This document shows positions 1 through 7,537 of a DNA stretch of 18,190 bases, one piece after another. The position numbers and the translations under genes are program-made. Positions within the stretch are counted from its first letter, which is position 1; each line of letters begins with the position of its first letter. The notes under the pieces were generated by a model that saw only the letters and a program-made list of their open reading frames with translations, had not been told where the DNA came from and ran no database searches. The DNA comes from DATKMG01 sp035541995 (GTDB taxonomy: Bacteria > Acidobacteriota > Terriglobia > Versatilivoradales > Versatilivoraceae), in assembly GCA_035541995.1 (NCBI GenBank), contig DATKMG010000437.1:1-18190 (forward strand), written 5' to 3'.

Positions 1-657
1 TAGCGTATCGGAAGTCTGATTGCGGCTTCCATTAGAAACAAAGTTGTTGGCCCCCTGGTAAGAGGTTGTACTGGTCTGCGTAGCTGTGCCATAAGCACTA
101 CCAGGCGCCTGAGCGGTTCCGGGCGCAAGGTATGCCAGGTCAAGCGCTGTGCGGTTCAAAAGCGGCAAATCGTTCACGAACCTCCGGTCGATGGTCTGGC
201 CCGCCGTCGCAGTGGAGGTATCGAGCAATGACGTCTCGGCCGTGACCTCGACGGTCTGTTCGACCTTGCCGACATTCAAATCGAAGCTTACCTGCACACG
301 CTCCGTCACATTCACGATCACTCCCGGTTTCTTCAACGTCTGGAATCCGGGAACGCTGACGGTGAGATCGTAGACGCCTGGCTGAACGTAGGGAAAAGTA
401 TACAGGCCTTCGGCGTTCGTCTGGGTCGGCGTGGTCACGCCCGTCGCCGTGTTGGTTATGGTCACCGACGCGGCTGGTACCACTGCGCCGCTCGCGTCGC
501 GCACCACGCCCGAGATGCTGCCTGCGGCCCCCTGGGCGAACGCAGGCGGGGATAGCAGAACAAAGAAAGCACAGAGAGCGCCCAGGGCGACCAGAACGCT
601 CCAGAGTCTTCCGTGCGAGAAAAGGCCAGAATTTTCGCGATTTCGATATGAATTCAT
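1..657 (-). CDS. Oar-like TonB-dependent receptor, N-terminal part (runs off left edge)
   Basis: The frame is open from an ATG at 657 to the first base of the window, giving 219 residues without a stop. A strong Shine-Dalgarno, GGGAGGAG, lies at 663-670. Residues 1-41 form a signal peptide: basic start, hydrophobic core about 19-36, and an AFA|Q cleavage site. Residues about 46-130 match the carboxypeptidase-regulatory-like fold (SGVVRDASGAVVPAASVTI ... GVYDLTVSVPGFQ). They are followed by the EVTAETSLLDTSTATAGQTI linker and a plug-like start (RRFVNDLPLLNRTALDLAYL). This order is typical of Oar-type outer-membrane TonB-dependent receptors, which are strongly expanded in Acidobacteriota and usually exceed 900 residues. 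The substrate cannot be told. The barrel should lie to the left of the window. The gene is transcribed away from the decayed nucleotidyltransferase locus. Confidence 0.88.
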   Translation of the reverse strand, partial: MNSYRNRENSGLFSHGRLWSVLVALGALCAFFVLLSPPAFAQGAAGSISGVVRDASGAVVPAASVTITNTATGVTTPTQTNAEGLYTFPYVQPGVYDLTVSVPGFQTLKKPGVIVNVTERVQVSFDLNVGKVEQTVEVTAETSLLDTSTATAGQTIDRRFVNDLPLLNRTALDLAYLAPGTAQAPGSAYGTATQTSTTSYQGANNFVSNGSRNQTSDTL

Positions 658-662
658 CTCAA

Positions 663-670
663 CTCCTCCC
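663..670 (-). promoter_or_regulatory. Strong ribosome binding site of the left-edge Oar-like gene
   Basis: Read on the minus strand this is GGGAGGAG, five bases upstream of the ATG at 657. It fixes that ATG as the start. Confidence 0.75.
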
Positions 671-1106
671 AGTCCGCGCATGCTGCGGATGATTTTTGAT
701 AAATGCTCCCTGACGCTTCCAGTGGAACTTGCATTATTAAATGTTGCGGATCTCCGTTGATGTTCACCGTTCCTAAGAACTCGGCGCTGGCAAGATTGAC
801 TTGTTCTTGCGGACCGAATGTACGATGGGGCCGTAGCGATCACCCCGGTAGACGGAAGAGCCATTTGGGAAAAGTACCCGAGAATCGACAACTCAAAAGA
901 ATTGTCACAGAAATGTCAGCACCTTTTGTTCCATTTCTTCAGGTACCTGCAGGTTCGCTGTGCCTTTGTGTTAGGTTTTTTATTTACAATATCTTACAAT
1001 TCTAAAGACCAAGATGTGTAAACCCTATCGGGAGCGCCGAAATCGAACAATCATCCGAAATTCTATAAAGCTTTACGAAATTCTGTAGATGAAACACTCC
1101 ACGCTT
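671..1106. other. Gene-free intergenic stretch
   Basis: No convincing coding frame was found on either strand. Short open frames here read as cysteine- and arginine-rich sequence without any family resemblance. The only structure seen is the CGAAAT repeat cluster at 1038-1087 and a possible degenerate copy of the CACAGAG-type repeat at 957-974 (GCTGTGCCTTTGTGTTAG). The promoter of the minus-strand gene ending at the left edge should lie here, but no clear -35/-10 pair was found. Confidence 0.6.
1038..1087. repeat. Spaced direct repeats, CGAAAT / CGAAATTCTRTA
   Basis: CGAAATTCTATA at 1056-1067 recurs as CGAAATTCTGTA at 1076-1087 (11 of 12 identical), exactly 20 bases apart. A shorter copy, CGAAAT, lies at 1038-1043. 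A repeat spaced at two helical turns would suit binding of a regulator to one face of the DNA. It lies just past the 3' end of the HEPN-like remnant. The function is unknown and chance is possible in this AT-rich patch. Confidence 0.4.
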
Positions 1107-1271
1107 TTAATGCTCATTGTAGGCGGTGGCAAAGCGACGATCGGCCGAAAGTGCTTTGATCGCGGCACCCTGCAAGTCGCGCTCAACGACGTCTCGTAAG
1201 CCCTCGAGTTCTTGCCTGCTTGTGCGGTGTCGTTTGACTTTCTGCGCCTGTAGCAAGCTTTCCCAGCTCAT
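1107..1271 (-). pseudogene. Truncated HEPN-like partner of the nucleotidyltransferase
   Basis: A 54-codon frame starts at an ATG at 1271, inside the 3' end of the nucleotidyltransferase gene in another frame, and ends with TAA at 1107. It begins MSWESLLQAQKVKRHRTS and ends with ALSADRRFATAYNEH. This closely resembles the N-terminal third of the HEPN-domain proteins that sit directly downstream of HTH-nucleotidyltransferase genes, which start with a W-x-x-L-L segment and continue through LSADxRFxxAYNAA. Those proteins are usually 130-150 residues long, so the frame stops just where the main HEPN helices should continue. No continuation was found in the DNA to the left in any frame. I infer a gene truncated by deletion. 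If translated, it would be non-functional or a fragment that only binds its partner. Confidence 0.6.
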
Positions 1272-1785
1272 CTGCGCTTCCTTTGATAAAAAGCGGTTTC
1301 TTGCGAAGCACGCTGGTCAAGAAATGATTTTCCCGTTGTAACCGTCTCTTGAATTCATCTTCGGCATAGACAGTCGAATTGATGGCACGGCCTACCCGCC
1401 CTTCCAGATCTCGAAGTAGTGGAGCGATCTTGAAAAGGGGCGCTGAACCGATGACCATAAGATCGATGTCACTAGAGGATCGTTCAGAAGAGCTGGCTAT
1501 CGAGCCATAAACAAAAGCTATGTCAATCTCGTTCTGCAAAGGTTCCAAGGCAGTTCGAAGTGCTTCGACGACTCCCGCCGTTTTGAAAAAGATCTGCGCC
1601 AACTCCTGGAAAACCGGACAGCTGGTGTCTGCCTGGAAATAGACACGGTTTCCATCCTCCTGCCGTCTAAGGATGCCGGCTTCTGTGAGTTGCTTTAGCT
1701 CACGCTGCAAGCTGGAAGGTCTCAAGTGCAGATGTCGGGCAAGCTCCAGGAAATACCAGGACCGCTCTGGGGTTTGGCCCTCCAA
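1183..1785 (-). CDS. HTH-fused minimal nucleotidyltransferase (MNT-type), N-terminus uncertain
   Basis: This is a 200-residue protein in two parts. Residues 8-50 read as a winged helix-turn-helix (ERSWYFLELARHLHLRPSSL, then REL, then a wing with GNRVYF). Residues 86-170 are a nucleotidyltransferase domain with the motif YGS at 93-95 followed by D106 and D108 (SDIDLMVIG), which is the metal and NTP site of this superfamily. Proteins of this build pair with HEPN proteins and include AMP-transferring antitoxins of MNT/HEPN modules; that role here is inferred. The only in-frame start is a TTG at 1783-1785 with no visible ribosome site. The frame is open for only 14 codons further upstream, to a TAA, without another start. 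Relatives have about 20-25 more residues before the ERSWY segment, so the 5' end may be lost or frameshifted. The partner gene downstream is truncated, so this locus may be decaying. Confidence 0.68.
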   Translation of the reverse strand: MEGQTPERSWYFLELARHLHLRPSSLQRELKQLTEAGILRRQEDGNRVYFQADTSCPVFQELAQIFFKTAGVVEALRTALEPLQNEIDIAFVYGSIASSSERSSSDIDLMVIGSAPLFKIAPLLRDLEGRVGRAINSTVYAEDEFKRRLQRENHFLTSVLRKKPLFIKGSADELGKLATGAESQTTPHKQARTRGLTRRR

Positions 1786-1965
1786 TCTCGCATTCTTATG
1801 AGAGAGAGTCCAGATTGCTGACCATAATTACGGAACGCAGAAGGAAGGAATGGTGCAGGATTAGTCTGTCTGCTTGTCGGTAAACTCAAGTGAATGCGGG
1901 CCGGAGCCCTCACGCCATTGACATAGAAGCCCCCCAGCGCGGACTGAGAATCAATCTTGACCCGC

Positions 1966-3858
1966 TTATTCTTCCAAGGTACTCAAATCTTTCGGGTCCT
2001 CGCCCAAGGCCCGCGCCTTCAGGACACGACGCATGATTTTGCCACTCCGGGTTTTGGGAAGTGAATCGACAAAATTGATGTGATCAGGTTTGGCGATAGG
2101 ACCTATTTCATGAGCCACATGCTGACGGAGTTCTTCAGCAAGCCGATCGCTTTTCTCATGGCCGGTTCGCAGCGCTACATAGGCCTGGATGGCATGTCCC
2201 TTGAGTTCATGCGGTAAGCCAATAGCCGCGGCTTCGGCCACGGCCGGATGGGTGATCAGCGCGCTCTCGATCTCAGCAGTGCCCAGTCTGTAACCGGAGA
2301 CCTTGATCACCTCATCTACCCGCCCGATGATCCAGTAATAGCCGTCTTCGTCGCGCCGGGCGGAATCGCCGGTCATGTAATAGCCGGGGAATCTAGTCCA
2401 GTACTGGTTAACGTAACGATCAGGATCCCTGTAGATGGTGCGCATAAATGCGGGCGGAGGGGTTTTCATGACCAGGTAACCCTCTTCGTTGGGACCTACC
2501 GGGTGGCCATGTTCGCTCAGAATGTCCATCTCGACGCCAGGAAACGGGCGAGTGGCAGAGCCCGGCTTCAGCGGGGTCGAGGGCTGCGGGGTGATCATGA
2601 ACATGCCGGTTTCGGTCTGCCACCAGGTGTCCATAATCGGGCAGCGCTCCTTGCCGATGACCCGGTAATACCAGCGCCAAGCTTCAGGATTAATGGGCTC
2701 CCCCACTGATCCCAACAGGCGCAGCGAACTCAAGTCGTGGCGGTTGGGCCAGGCTTCTCCAAACCGCATCAAGCCACGAATCGCAGTGGGAGCTGTATAG
2801 AGGATATTGATGCCGTATTTCTCGATCATTTGCCACCAGCGATTAGGATAAGGATAGGTCGGGGCGCCCTCGTACAAGAATTCCGTCAATCCGTTCAACA
2901 AGGGTCCGTATGTGATGTAGCTGTGACCGGTGACCCATCCGGGGTCGGCAGCACACCAGTACCGATCCTCTTCGCGGACGTCAAAGGTATACTTCAGGCT
3001 GGAATAGATTCCCACCATGTAGCCACCGTGGGTATGCAGGATGGCCTTAGGTTTTCCAGTGGTCCCTGAAGTGTAAAGCAAGAATAGCGGATCGTCCGCA
3101 TCGACCACTTCCAAAGAGCATTGTCCGGAAGCGATGGGCAAAGCCATCAATTCGTGATACCACATGTCCCGTCCCGACTCCATGTTGACCGGCTGGCCGG
3201 TCCTCCGCACCACCAGTACGCTCTCCACAGTCGCGGCCCGCTGAAGCGCCTCATCGGCTATGGCCTTCAAGGAAATCTGCTTCCCCCGCTGCCAAGCCCC
3301 ATCAGTGACAATGAGAACTTTCGACTGACTGTCTTCGAGCCGCTCGTGCAGCGCTTCCACCGTGAATCCTCCGAATACCACAGAATGGACAGCCCCAATG
3401 CGCGCACAGGCCAGCATACCGATGACGAGCTCAGGGACTCGTCCCATGTATAAGGTTACCCGATCTCCTTTCTTTACTCCCAGGCTCTTCAAGACATTGG
3501 CAAATCGACAAGTCTCCCGGCGCAATGCAAAATAGGAGAAAGAGCGGAAATCGCCGTTCTCCCCCTCCCACAGCAATGCCAGTTTGTTGCGATGGGGAGT
3601 GGCTGTATGCCGATCCAGACAGTTGTAAGCGATATTGGTCTTGCCACCTACAAACCACCTGAAAAAAGGGCGGTTGGAGTCATCAAAGACCTTCTGCCAA
3701 GGCTCGAACCAATGCAGTTCCGAGGCTTCTTTGGCCCAGAAGGCCTGTGGGTCCCGCGCTACCTCCTCTGCCATCGATTCCCAATCCTGAACCCGCGCAC
3801 CGGCCAGAGTTTCGGCCGATGGGTAGATGACCTCACCGTGAATGGTGGCCTTGATCAT
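1966..3858 (-). CDS. acs: Acetyl-CoA synthetase (AMP-forming acetate-CoA ligase)
   Basis: This 630-residue protein has the length and all the signatures of Acs. The enzyme activates acetate with ATP to acetyl-AMP and then to acetyl-CoA in the cytoplasm. Seen: an ACAS N-terminal region (about 25-85), the P-loop YTSGTTGKPK at 262-271, the acetate-pocket motif DTWWQTETG at 410-418 (its second Trp, W413, aligns with the residue that restricts the pocket to short acids), YMTGD at 494-498, the hinge region GRVDEVIKVSGYRLGTAEIE, and the C-terminal PKTRSGKIMRR with the catalytic lysine K607. In other bacteria this lysine is inactivated by acetylation; no acetyltransferase or deacylase gene lies nearby. 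The ATG at 3858 has an AGGAGA site just upstream. One difference from many Acs proteins is SGYRLG instead of SGHRLG. Propionate as a second substrate cannot be excluded. Confidence 0.95.
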   Translation of the reverse strand: MIKATIHGEVIYPSAETLAGARVQDWESMAEEVARDPQAFWAKEASELHWFEPWQKVFDDSNRPFFRWFVGGKTNIAYNCLDRHTATPHRNKLALLWEGENGDFRSFSYFALRRETCRFANVLKSLGVKKGDRVTLYMGRVPELVIGMLACARIGAVHSVVFGGFTVEALHERLEDSQSKVLIVTDGAWQRGKQISLKAIADEALQRAATVESVLVVRRTGQPVNMESGRDMWYHELMALPIASGQCSLEVVDADDPLFLLYTSGTTGKPKAILHTHGGYMVGIYSSLKYTFDVREEDRYWCAADPGWVTGHSYITYGPLLNGLTEFLYEGAPTYPYPNRWWQMIEKYGINILYTAPTAIRGLMRFGEAWPNRHDLSSLRLLGSVGEPINPEAWRWYYRVIGKERCPIMDTWWQTETGMFMITPQPSTPLKPGSATRPFPGVEMDILSEHGHPVGPNEEGYLVMKTPPPAFMRTIYRDPDRYVNQYWTRFPGYYMTGDSARRDEDGYYWIIGRVDEVIKVSGYRLGTAEIESALITHPAVAEAAAIGLPHELKGHAIQAYVALRTGHEKSDRLAEELRQHVAHEIGPIAKPDHINFVDSLPKTRSGKIMRRVLKARALGEDPKDLSTLEE

Positions 3859-3901
3859 GGATTTGTCTCCTGGAGTCTATATATGGATATTCTGCAACGG
3901 C

Positions 3902-3930
3902 ATTATCTCATAGGATTGCAAGGCGAACAA
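3902..3930 (-). promoter_or_regulatory. Candidate sigma-70-type promoter of acs
   Basis: On the minus strand TTGTTC (3930-3925) and GATAAT (3907-3902) are separated by exactly 17 bases, about 44 bases ahead of the acs start. The promoter overlaps the last codons of the broken cytochrome gene. This is a motif match by eye only. Confidence 0.38.
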
Positions 3931-4199
3931 AGCACAAGAGTACAAATCTCAAACCTGTCTGCTGCGGTTTGAAGCGCTCTATTCATTACCGTGACCGTTT
4001 GCCGGGAGTACACATCGTCGTGACATTCAGCACAGGACTTCGCCCCAACATAGCCTATTCCCTGCGTCGGACAGTTTGGCCTCCATGAGGATGTTATTGT
4101 GGATCGCTGCTGCGGTCCCGCCTGAGAGGAGAAACGCCGGGCAGGGCCAACGGTAACCAGAAGGAAAACGATGAAAAATGCTTTCAGGGAATTCCTCAT
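3903..4199 (-). pseudogene. Remnant of a secreted c-type cytochrome gene
   Basis: A 98-codon frame from an ATG at 4199 begins with a signal peptide (MRNSLKAFFIVFLLVTVGPA). It contains one heme-binding motif, CAECH at residues 56-60, within GYVGAKSCAECHDDVYSRQT and followed by MNRALQTAAD. This string is typical of the first heme site of large cytochrome c554-like or TPR-containing multiheme proteins in Acidobacteriota, Planctomycetota and related groups, which run to several hundred residues. Here, after AAD, the frame continues with unrelated sequence and stops. No further CxxCH motif was seen between this point and acs. There is no clear ribosome site. I infer a 5' fragment left after deletion. 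A short single-heme protein is possible but less likely. Confidence 0.6.
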
Positions 4200-4385
4200 G
4201 CCCAATGCAATTGAAGCAGTATTGTCTTCTCTGGATAGTCTAAAAGTCTGCCCCGGGTTTGAAAGTCCTTAGGGGGTTTCAGTGACTTCAGGATTGCATT
4301 ACAATACAGGTAAGTGAAATCCGCAATCACGTTAGGGAGTGAGTTAACAAAGGATGCATCTAAACCACTTGCCACGACTCAGTTC

Positions 4386-4404
4386 GTCTAGTCTGCCGCT
4401 AGAC
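4386..4404 (+). promoter_or_regulatory. Perfect 6-bp hairpin in the leader of the Oar-like gene
   Basis: GTCTAG (4386-4391) and CTAGAC (4399-4404) are perfect inverted repeats around a 7-base loop, 47 bases ahead of the ATG at 4452. It could be an operator or an RNA hairpin. It is not followed by a T-run, so it is not a typical terminator. Confidence 0.35.
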
Positions 4405-4415
4405 CCTTAAGATTT

Positions 4416-4448
4416 CCTCAGTATCGGGCAGCGGTGACCTGAGAGGAG
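4416..4448 (+). promoter_or_regulatory. Possible hairpin covering the ribosome site of the Oar-like gene
   Basis: CCTCAG (4416-4421) can pair with CTGAG (4439-4443) and, with one bulge, extend into the AGGAG ribosome site at 4444-4448. If it forms, it would hide the ribosome site. Inferred by eye; no energy calculation was made. Confidence 0.25.
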
Positions 4449-4451
4449 ATC

Positions 4452-7328
4452 ATGAGTCAAGCCCGCGAGATTGACAGACATTTTCTGATCGTCCACGTCC
4501 GCCATTTATTCGTGGTTCTGCTGACGGGGGCCTGCTGGCATGCCCAAATCCTGCACGCTCAATTTCCTCAAGGGGTCATTACTGGAAACGTCAAGGACTC
4601 AGAAAGTGCCCAAGCTCTTACGGAGGTTGAAATCCACCTCAGCCCCCTGGAAGGGGCAGTTCTCAACCAGGTCTCAACAAACAAGTCGGGAGACTATCAG
4701 TTCCTTGCCTTGCAGCCAGGAATCTATGAATTGAGGTTCCAGAAACCAGGGTATTTCATCACCGTTGTCAAACCAGTGAGAGTAGAAAGTGGCCGAACCA
4801 GTATTGTCCCCCTCGAAATGCGAAAGGGCCTTTCTGATGACAAGTCACCAATCGCTGTTGATTGGCCTGGAGCGCCGCTGAATCTCTGGGGTTCAGCCAA
4901 TGGCAGCACATTTGGACGTTGGCAATTGGATTATCTCCCCAGTGCCCGAAACATTTGGGCCCTCCTGGAAAACCAAGCGTTATCCAGCGTCACGAATCGA
5001 GTGGACGAAGGCGGGATCACAACCGGAACCATTGGGCTGGTTGGAGCGCATGGGGGCTCATGGACCCAGAATGAGTACCAGTTTGATGGAATAAACGTTA
5101 CTGACCCTTTCCAAACGGGAAAACCTTTAGTTTATGCGGATTTTGGGACTCTCCAGGAATTTCAGGCCGACACGTCTTCCCACTTGTCGGACGTTCGTGC
5201 TCCTGGAGCGTCGTTCAACCTGGTGAGCCTCGCAGGCGGGGCAAACCTTCATGGTATGGCCGAGGGATACTATCTCGGTCTACCATTTCAAAACAGCAAT
5301 TTGGACGACAGACTCCAGAGCTTTGGGTTCACGACCACCCCTCATTTCCAGCATTTCGGCGAGGGCCAATTTGCCTTGGGCGGATCGGTGCCGCATACCG
5401 ATCGCTGGTCTTTCTTCTCCTCGTTTGCCCTCCAACATCTAACTAAGGTCATACCTGACTTTTCCGCTATTCCTACGACGAGCGTTTATTCCGGTCTGCT
5501 TCGCTTGGACGGCAGATTCAGTCCTCGGAACCAGATCGCAATATTAGTCAGTGGGCAAGTGGCGAACAATTCCAACCTGGGTGCCAGGCCCAACATTGCC
5601 CCTTCAGCCACTCTTCGCGGGAACGACCGGTTTGAGATCGTCCAGGGACACTGGACTCACCAGCATAGTCCGGCCACCGTGTGGGAGGTCAGTGGTGGAT
5701 TCTCCCACACTTCACCCACGGACACATTTCAACATGGTGTTAGCGAACCCAACCAGATGCAGATGTTCACGGGGGAAATGAAGGGGTCAGCCCCAATGGA
5801 GTCCGATTCGGCGCGCAGTCGCTTTTCTCTCCAGGGTCAGGGGCAAACCAGGCGCCTCTTCTTCAGCGATCGCTGGACTCACTGGCTAAGTTTCGGAGCG
5901 GATCTGGAGGAATCGAAGGCCACTGAATCCAACAGGGTGTTCAAGGATGTGCAACTGCTATTTTATCCAACGGATGTTCCTGCCGAGGTCATCGAATACA
6001 ATACCCCGAGCAGTGCCAAGTACCGATTGCGTGAATTCTCCGTCTACTTCGACGACCATTTCCAACTGGGTTCCCGTTTGTTCTTCCGGTTTGGATTGAC
6101 ACTCGATTCGAGCAACGCATTCCTGCCTTCTCAGACCACTGGTGCGGGGACCTATGCACCAGCCCGTGAATTTGGCGGCGCTCCCGGAGTCATCTCCTGG
6201 ACCAGCCTCGCTCCGCACGCAGGCCTGGCGATTCCAATTCTGAAGCGTTATGGTGACGGCACTCGGGTCTTTGCATCATTTGCTCGCTACTACCATCTGC
6301 TCCCAGCCAGTGATGCGATTTATGCCAATCCCAACAGCGTGGGCGGGAGTGTATTTGTCTGGCAAGACAGGAACCACGATGGATTTTTTCAAGCAGGCGA
6401 GGAAGGCCAACTGTTGCGCGTCTTCGGAGGACCCTATTCGTCCATCGACTCGCAACTCGAACGCCCCTATTCCGACGAGTGGGTCATTGGGGTGGAGCAG
6501 CATCTCCCCCACCAGTTTCATACCAGTCTAAGATTTCTCCGCCGCGATGACAAGAGACTGGTAGAAACCGTCAACGTTGGAGTCCCGTCCACAGCTTTTG
6601 TCCCCGTGCAGATCCAGGATCGGGGAGATGACAATTTGCCTGGAACAGCCGACGATCAGGTCCTGACTGTGTTCAACCAGGAGCCGTCCACGTTCGGTCA
6701 AGATCGTTTCCTGCTGACTAACCCTCCTGACTTTAGCTCCGTCTATAAAGGGCTGGAAGCTGACCTCCGAAAGGATTTGAGAGAAGGCTGGTATTTGTCT
6801 GTCTCCTTTACTGCATACAAGGCCGTCGGCCCTGCCAGCCCGGGTAACAGCGAATTTGAAAACGACACTGGCGTGATTGGTGGCCTCTTTGACGATCCCA
6901 ACAGCCTGTTAAACAACCGCGGCCGACTTTTCTTCGATCGCGCTTATGTGGGAAAGATCTCCGCTTATGGTCGATTGCCTTGGGGGATCTATTGGGGATC
7001 GGTCATCAAGTATTACGACGGTCTACCTTATGGGCGTCGGTTGGTCGTTACCGGATTGAATCAGGGCCCCATCTTCATAATGGCCACTCCCCGAGGCGAG
7101 CCCGTGGGAGTCAGGACCGAGTACAATCTGACCATCGACCAGCGCATCGCCAGAGATTGGAACCTTGGCCGACACAAACTCTCTGCCTTCCTCGATATCT
7201 TTAACCTGCTTAACCAGAACAACGACCTGCAAGAGTACGACCTCTCTGGCTTACTCTTCCCCCTCCGGGTACCATTGGAAGTACTAAACCCGAGGGTATT
7301 TCGACTGGGGGTAAAATGGGAATTCTAG
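4452..7328 (+). CDS. Oar-like TonB-dependent outer-membrane receptor protein
   Basis: This is a 958-residue outer-membrane protein. It has a signal peptide (hydrophobic stretch 17-29, cleavage probably near the LHAQ at 34-37). A carboxypeptidase-regulatory-like domain at about 40-122 follows (GVITGNVKDSESAQALTEVE ... GDYQFLALQPGIYELRFQKPGY). A plug-like region at about 180-275 includes NEYQFDGINVTDP. The rest is a long barrel rich in alternating aromatic residues, ending in F as outer-membrane proteins do (RLGVKWEF). Two Asp/Gly-rich loops near residues 639 (DRNHDGFFQAGEE) and 722 (DRGDDNLPGTADD) look like calcium-binding surface loops. An AGGAG site sits three bases ahead of the ATG. The usual role is TonB-driven uptake or surface adhesion; the ligand is unknown. 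It stands alone and is convergent with the CRTAC1-type gene. Confidence 0.88.
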   Translation: MSQAREIDRHFLIVHVRHLFVVLLTGACWHAQILHAQFPQGVITGNVKDSESAQALTEVEIHLSPLEGAVLNQVSTNKSGDYQFLALQPGIYELRFQKPGYFITVVKPVRVESGRTSIVPLEMRKGLSDDKSPIAVDWPGAPLNLWGSANGSTFGRWQLDYLPSARNIWALLENQALSSVTNRVDEGGITTGTIGLVGAHGGSWTQNEYQFDGINVTDPFQTGKPLVYADFGTLQEFQADTSSHLSDVRAPGASFNLVSLAGGANLHGMAEGYYLGLPFQNSNLDDRLQSFGFTTTPHFQHFGEGQFALGGSVPHTDRWSFFSSFALQHLTKVIPDFSAIPTTSVYSGLLRLDGRFSPRNQIAILVSGQVANNSNLGARPNIAPSATLRGNDRFEIVQGHWTHQHSPATVWEVSGGFSHTSPTDTFQHGVSEPNQMQMFTGEMKGSAPMESDSARSRFSLQGQGQTRRLFFSDRWTHWLSFGADLEESKATESNRVFKDVQLLFYPTDVPAEVIEYNTPSSAKYRLREFSVYFDDHFQLGSRLFFRFGLTLDSSNAFLPSQTTGAGTYAPAREFGGAPGVISWTSLAPHAGLAIPILKRYGDGTRVFASFARYYHLLPASDAIYANPNSVGGSVFVWQDRNHDGFFQAGEEGQLLRVFGGPYSSIDSQLERPYSDEWVIGVEQHLPHQFHTSLRFLRRDDKRLVETVNVGVPSTAFVPVQIQDRGDDNLPGTADDQVLTVFNQEPSTFGQDRFLLTNPPDFSSVYKGLEADLRKDLREGWYLSVSFTAYKAVGPASPGNSEFENDTGVIGGLFDDPNSLLNNRGRLFFDRAYVGKISAYGRLPWGIYWGSVIKYYDGLPYGRRLVVTGLNQGPIFIMATPRGEPVGVRTEYNLTIDQRIARDWNLGRHKLSAFLDIFNLLNQNNDLQEYDLSGLLFPLRVPLEVLNPRVFRLGVKWEF

Positions 7329-7392
7329 CAGTGAATTGATCGGACCATCATGAGTCTGAAGGCCATCAATTGCCTGGGATTTCCGACTCTAT

Positions 7393-7414
7393 GGTCTCTG
7401 TGCCTCTGTGGTGA
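7393..7414. repeat. CACAGAG-type intergenic repeat, copy 1
   Basis: GGTCTCTGTGCCTCTGTGGT lies between two convergent genes. Its reverse complement, starting ACCACAGAGGCACAGAG, matches the core of the copies at 16141 and 16348. Confidence 0.6.
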
Positions 7415-7477
7415 TCCGCTGAATGAATGACAGGACTGAGGAAGCCATGATATTGGCAAATCGGCAACATCGGGTCT

Positions 7478-7506
7478 GCCTTAGTGTCTTGGTGTCTTGG
7501 TGGTTA
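7478..7506. repeat. Related intergenic repeat, GTGTCTTGGTGTCTTGGTGG type
   Basis: This is a tandem GTGTCTTGGTGTCTTGGTGG followed by TTA, in the same orientation as the neighbouring copy about 85 bases away. The rhythm is the same (repeated TGTCTTGG instead of TGTCTCTG), so it seems to be a diverged relative of the CACAGAG repeat. No gene is visible in this 209-bp convergent gap. Confidence 0.5.
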
Positions 7507-7537
7507 GCATATAGAGTCAGTGCAATCGCATCAGAAG

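Noticed and set aside
560..590. AAAGCACAGAGAGCG, resembling the CACAGAG repeat.
   Set aside because: It lies inside the signal-peptide codons of the left-edge gene and lacks the ACCACAGAG start; coincidence is more likely.
797..827. TTGACT with a later TACGAT on the plus strand, resembling a promoter.
   Set aside because: The spacing is 19 bases and no plus-strand gene follows.
1722..1913. A 63-codon minus-strand frame overlapping the start of the nucleotidyltransferase gene.
   Set aside because: It does not resemble the missing N-terminal part of the nucleotidyltransferase closely enough to call a frameshift; it stays only as a possibility.
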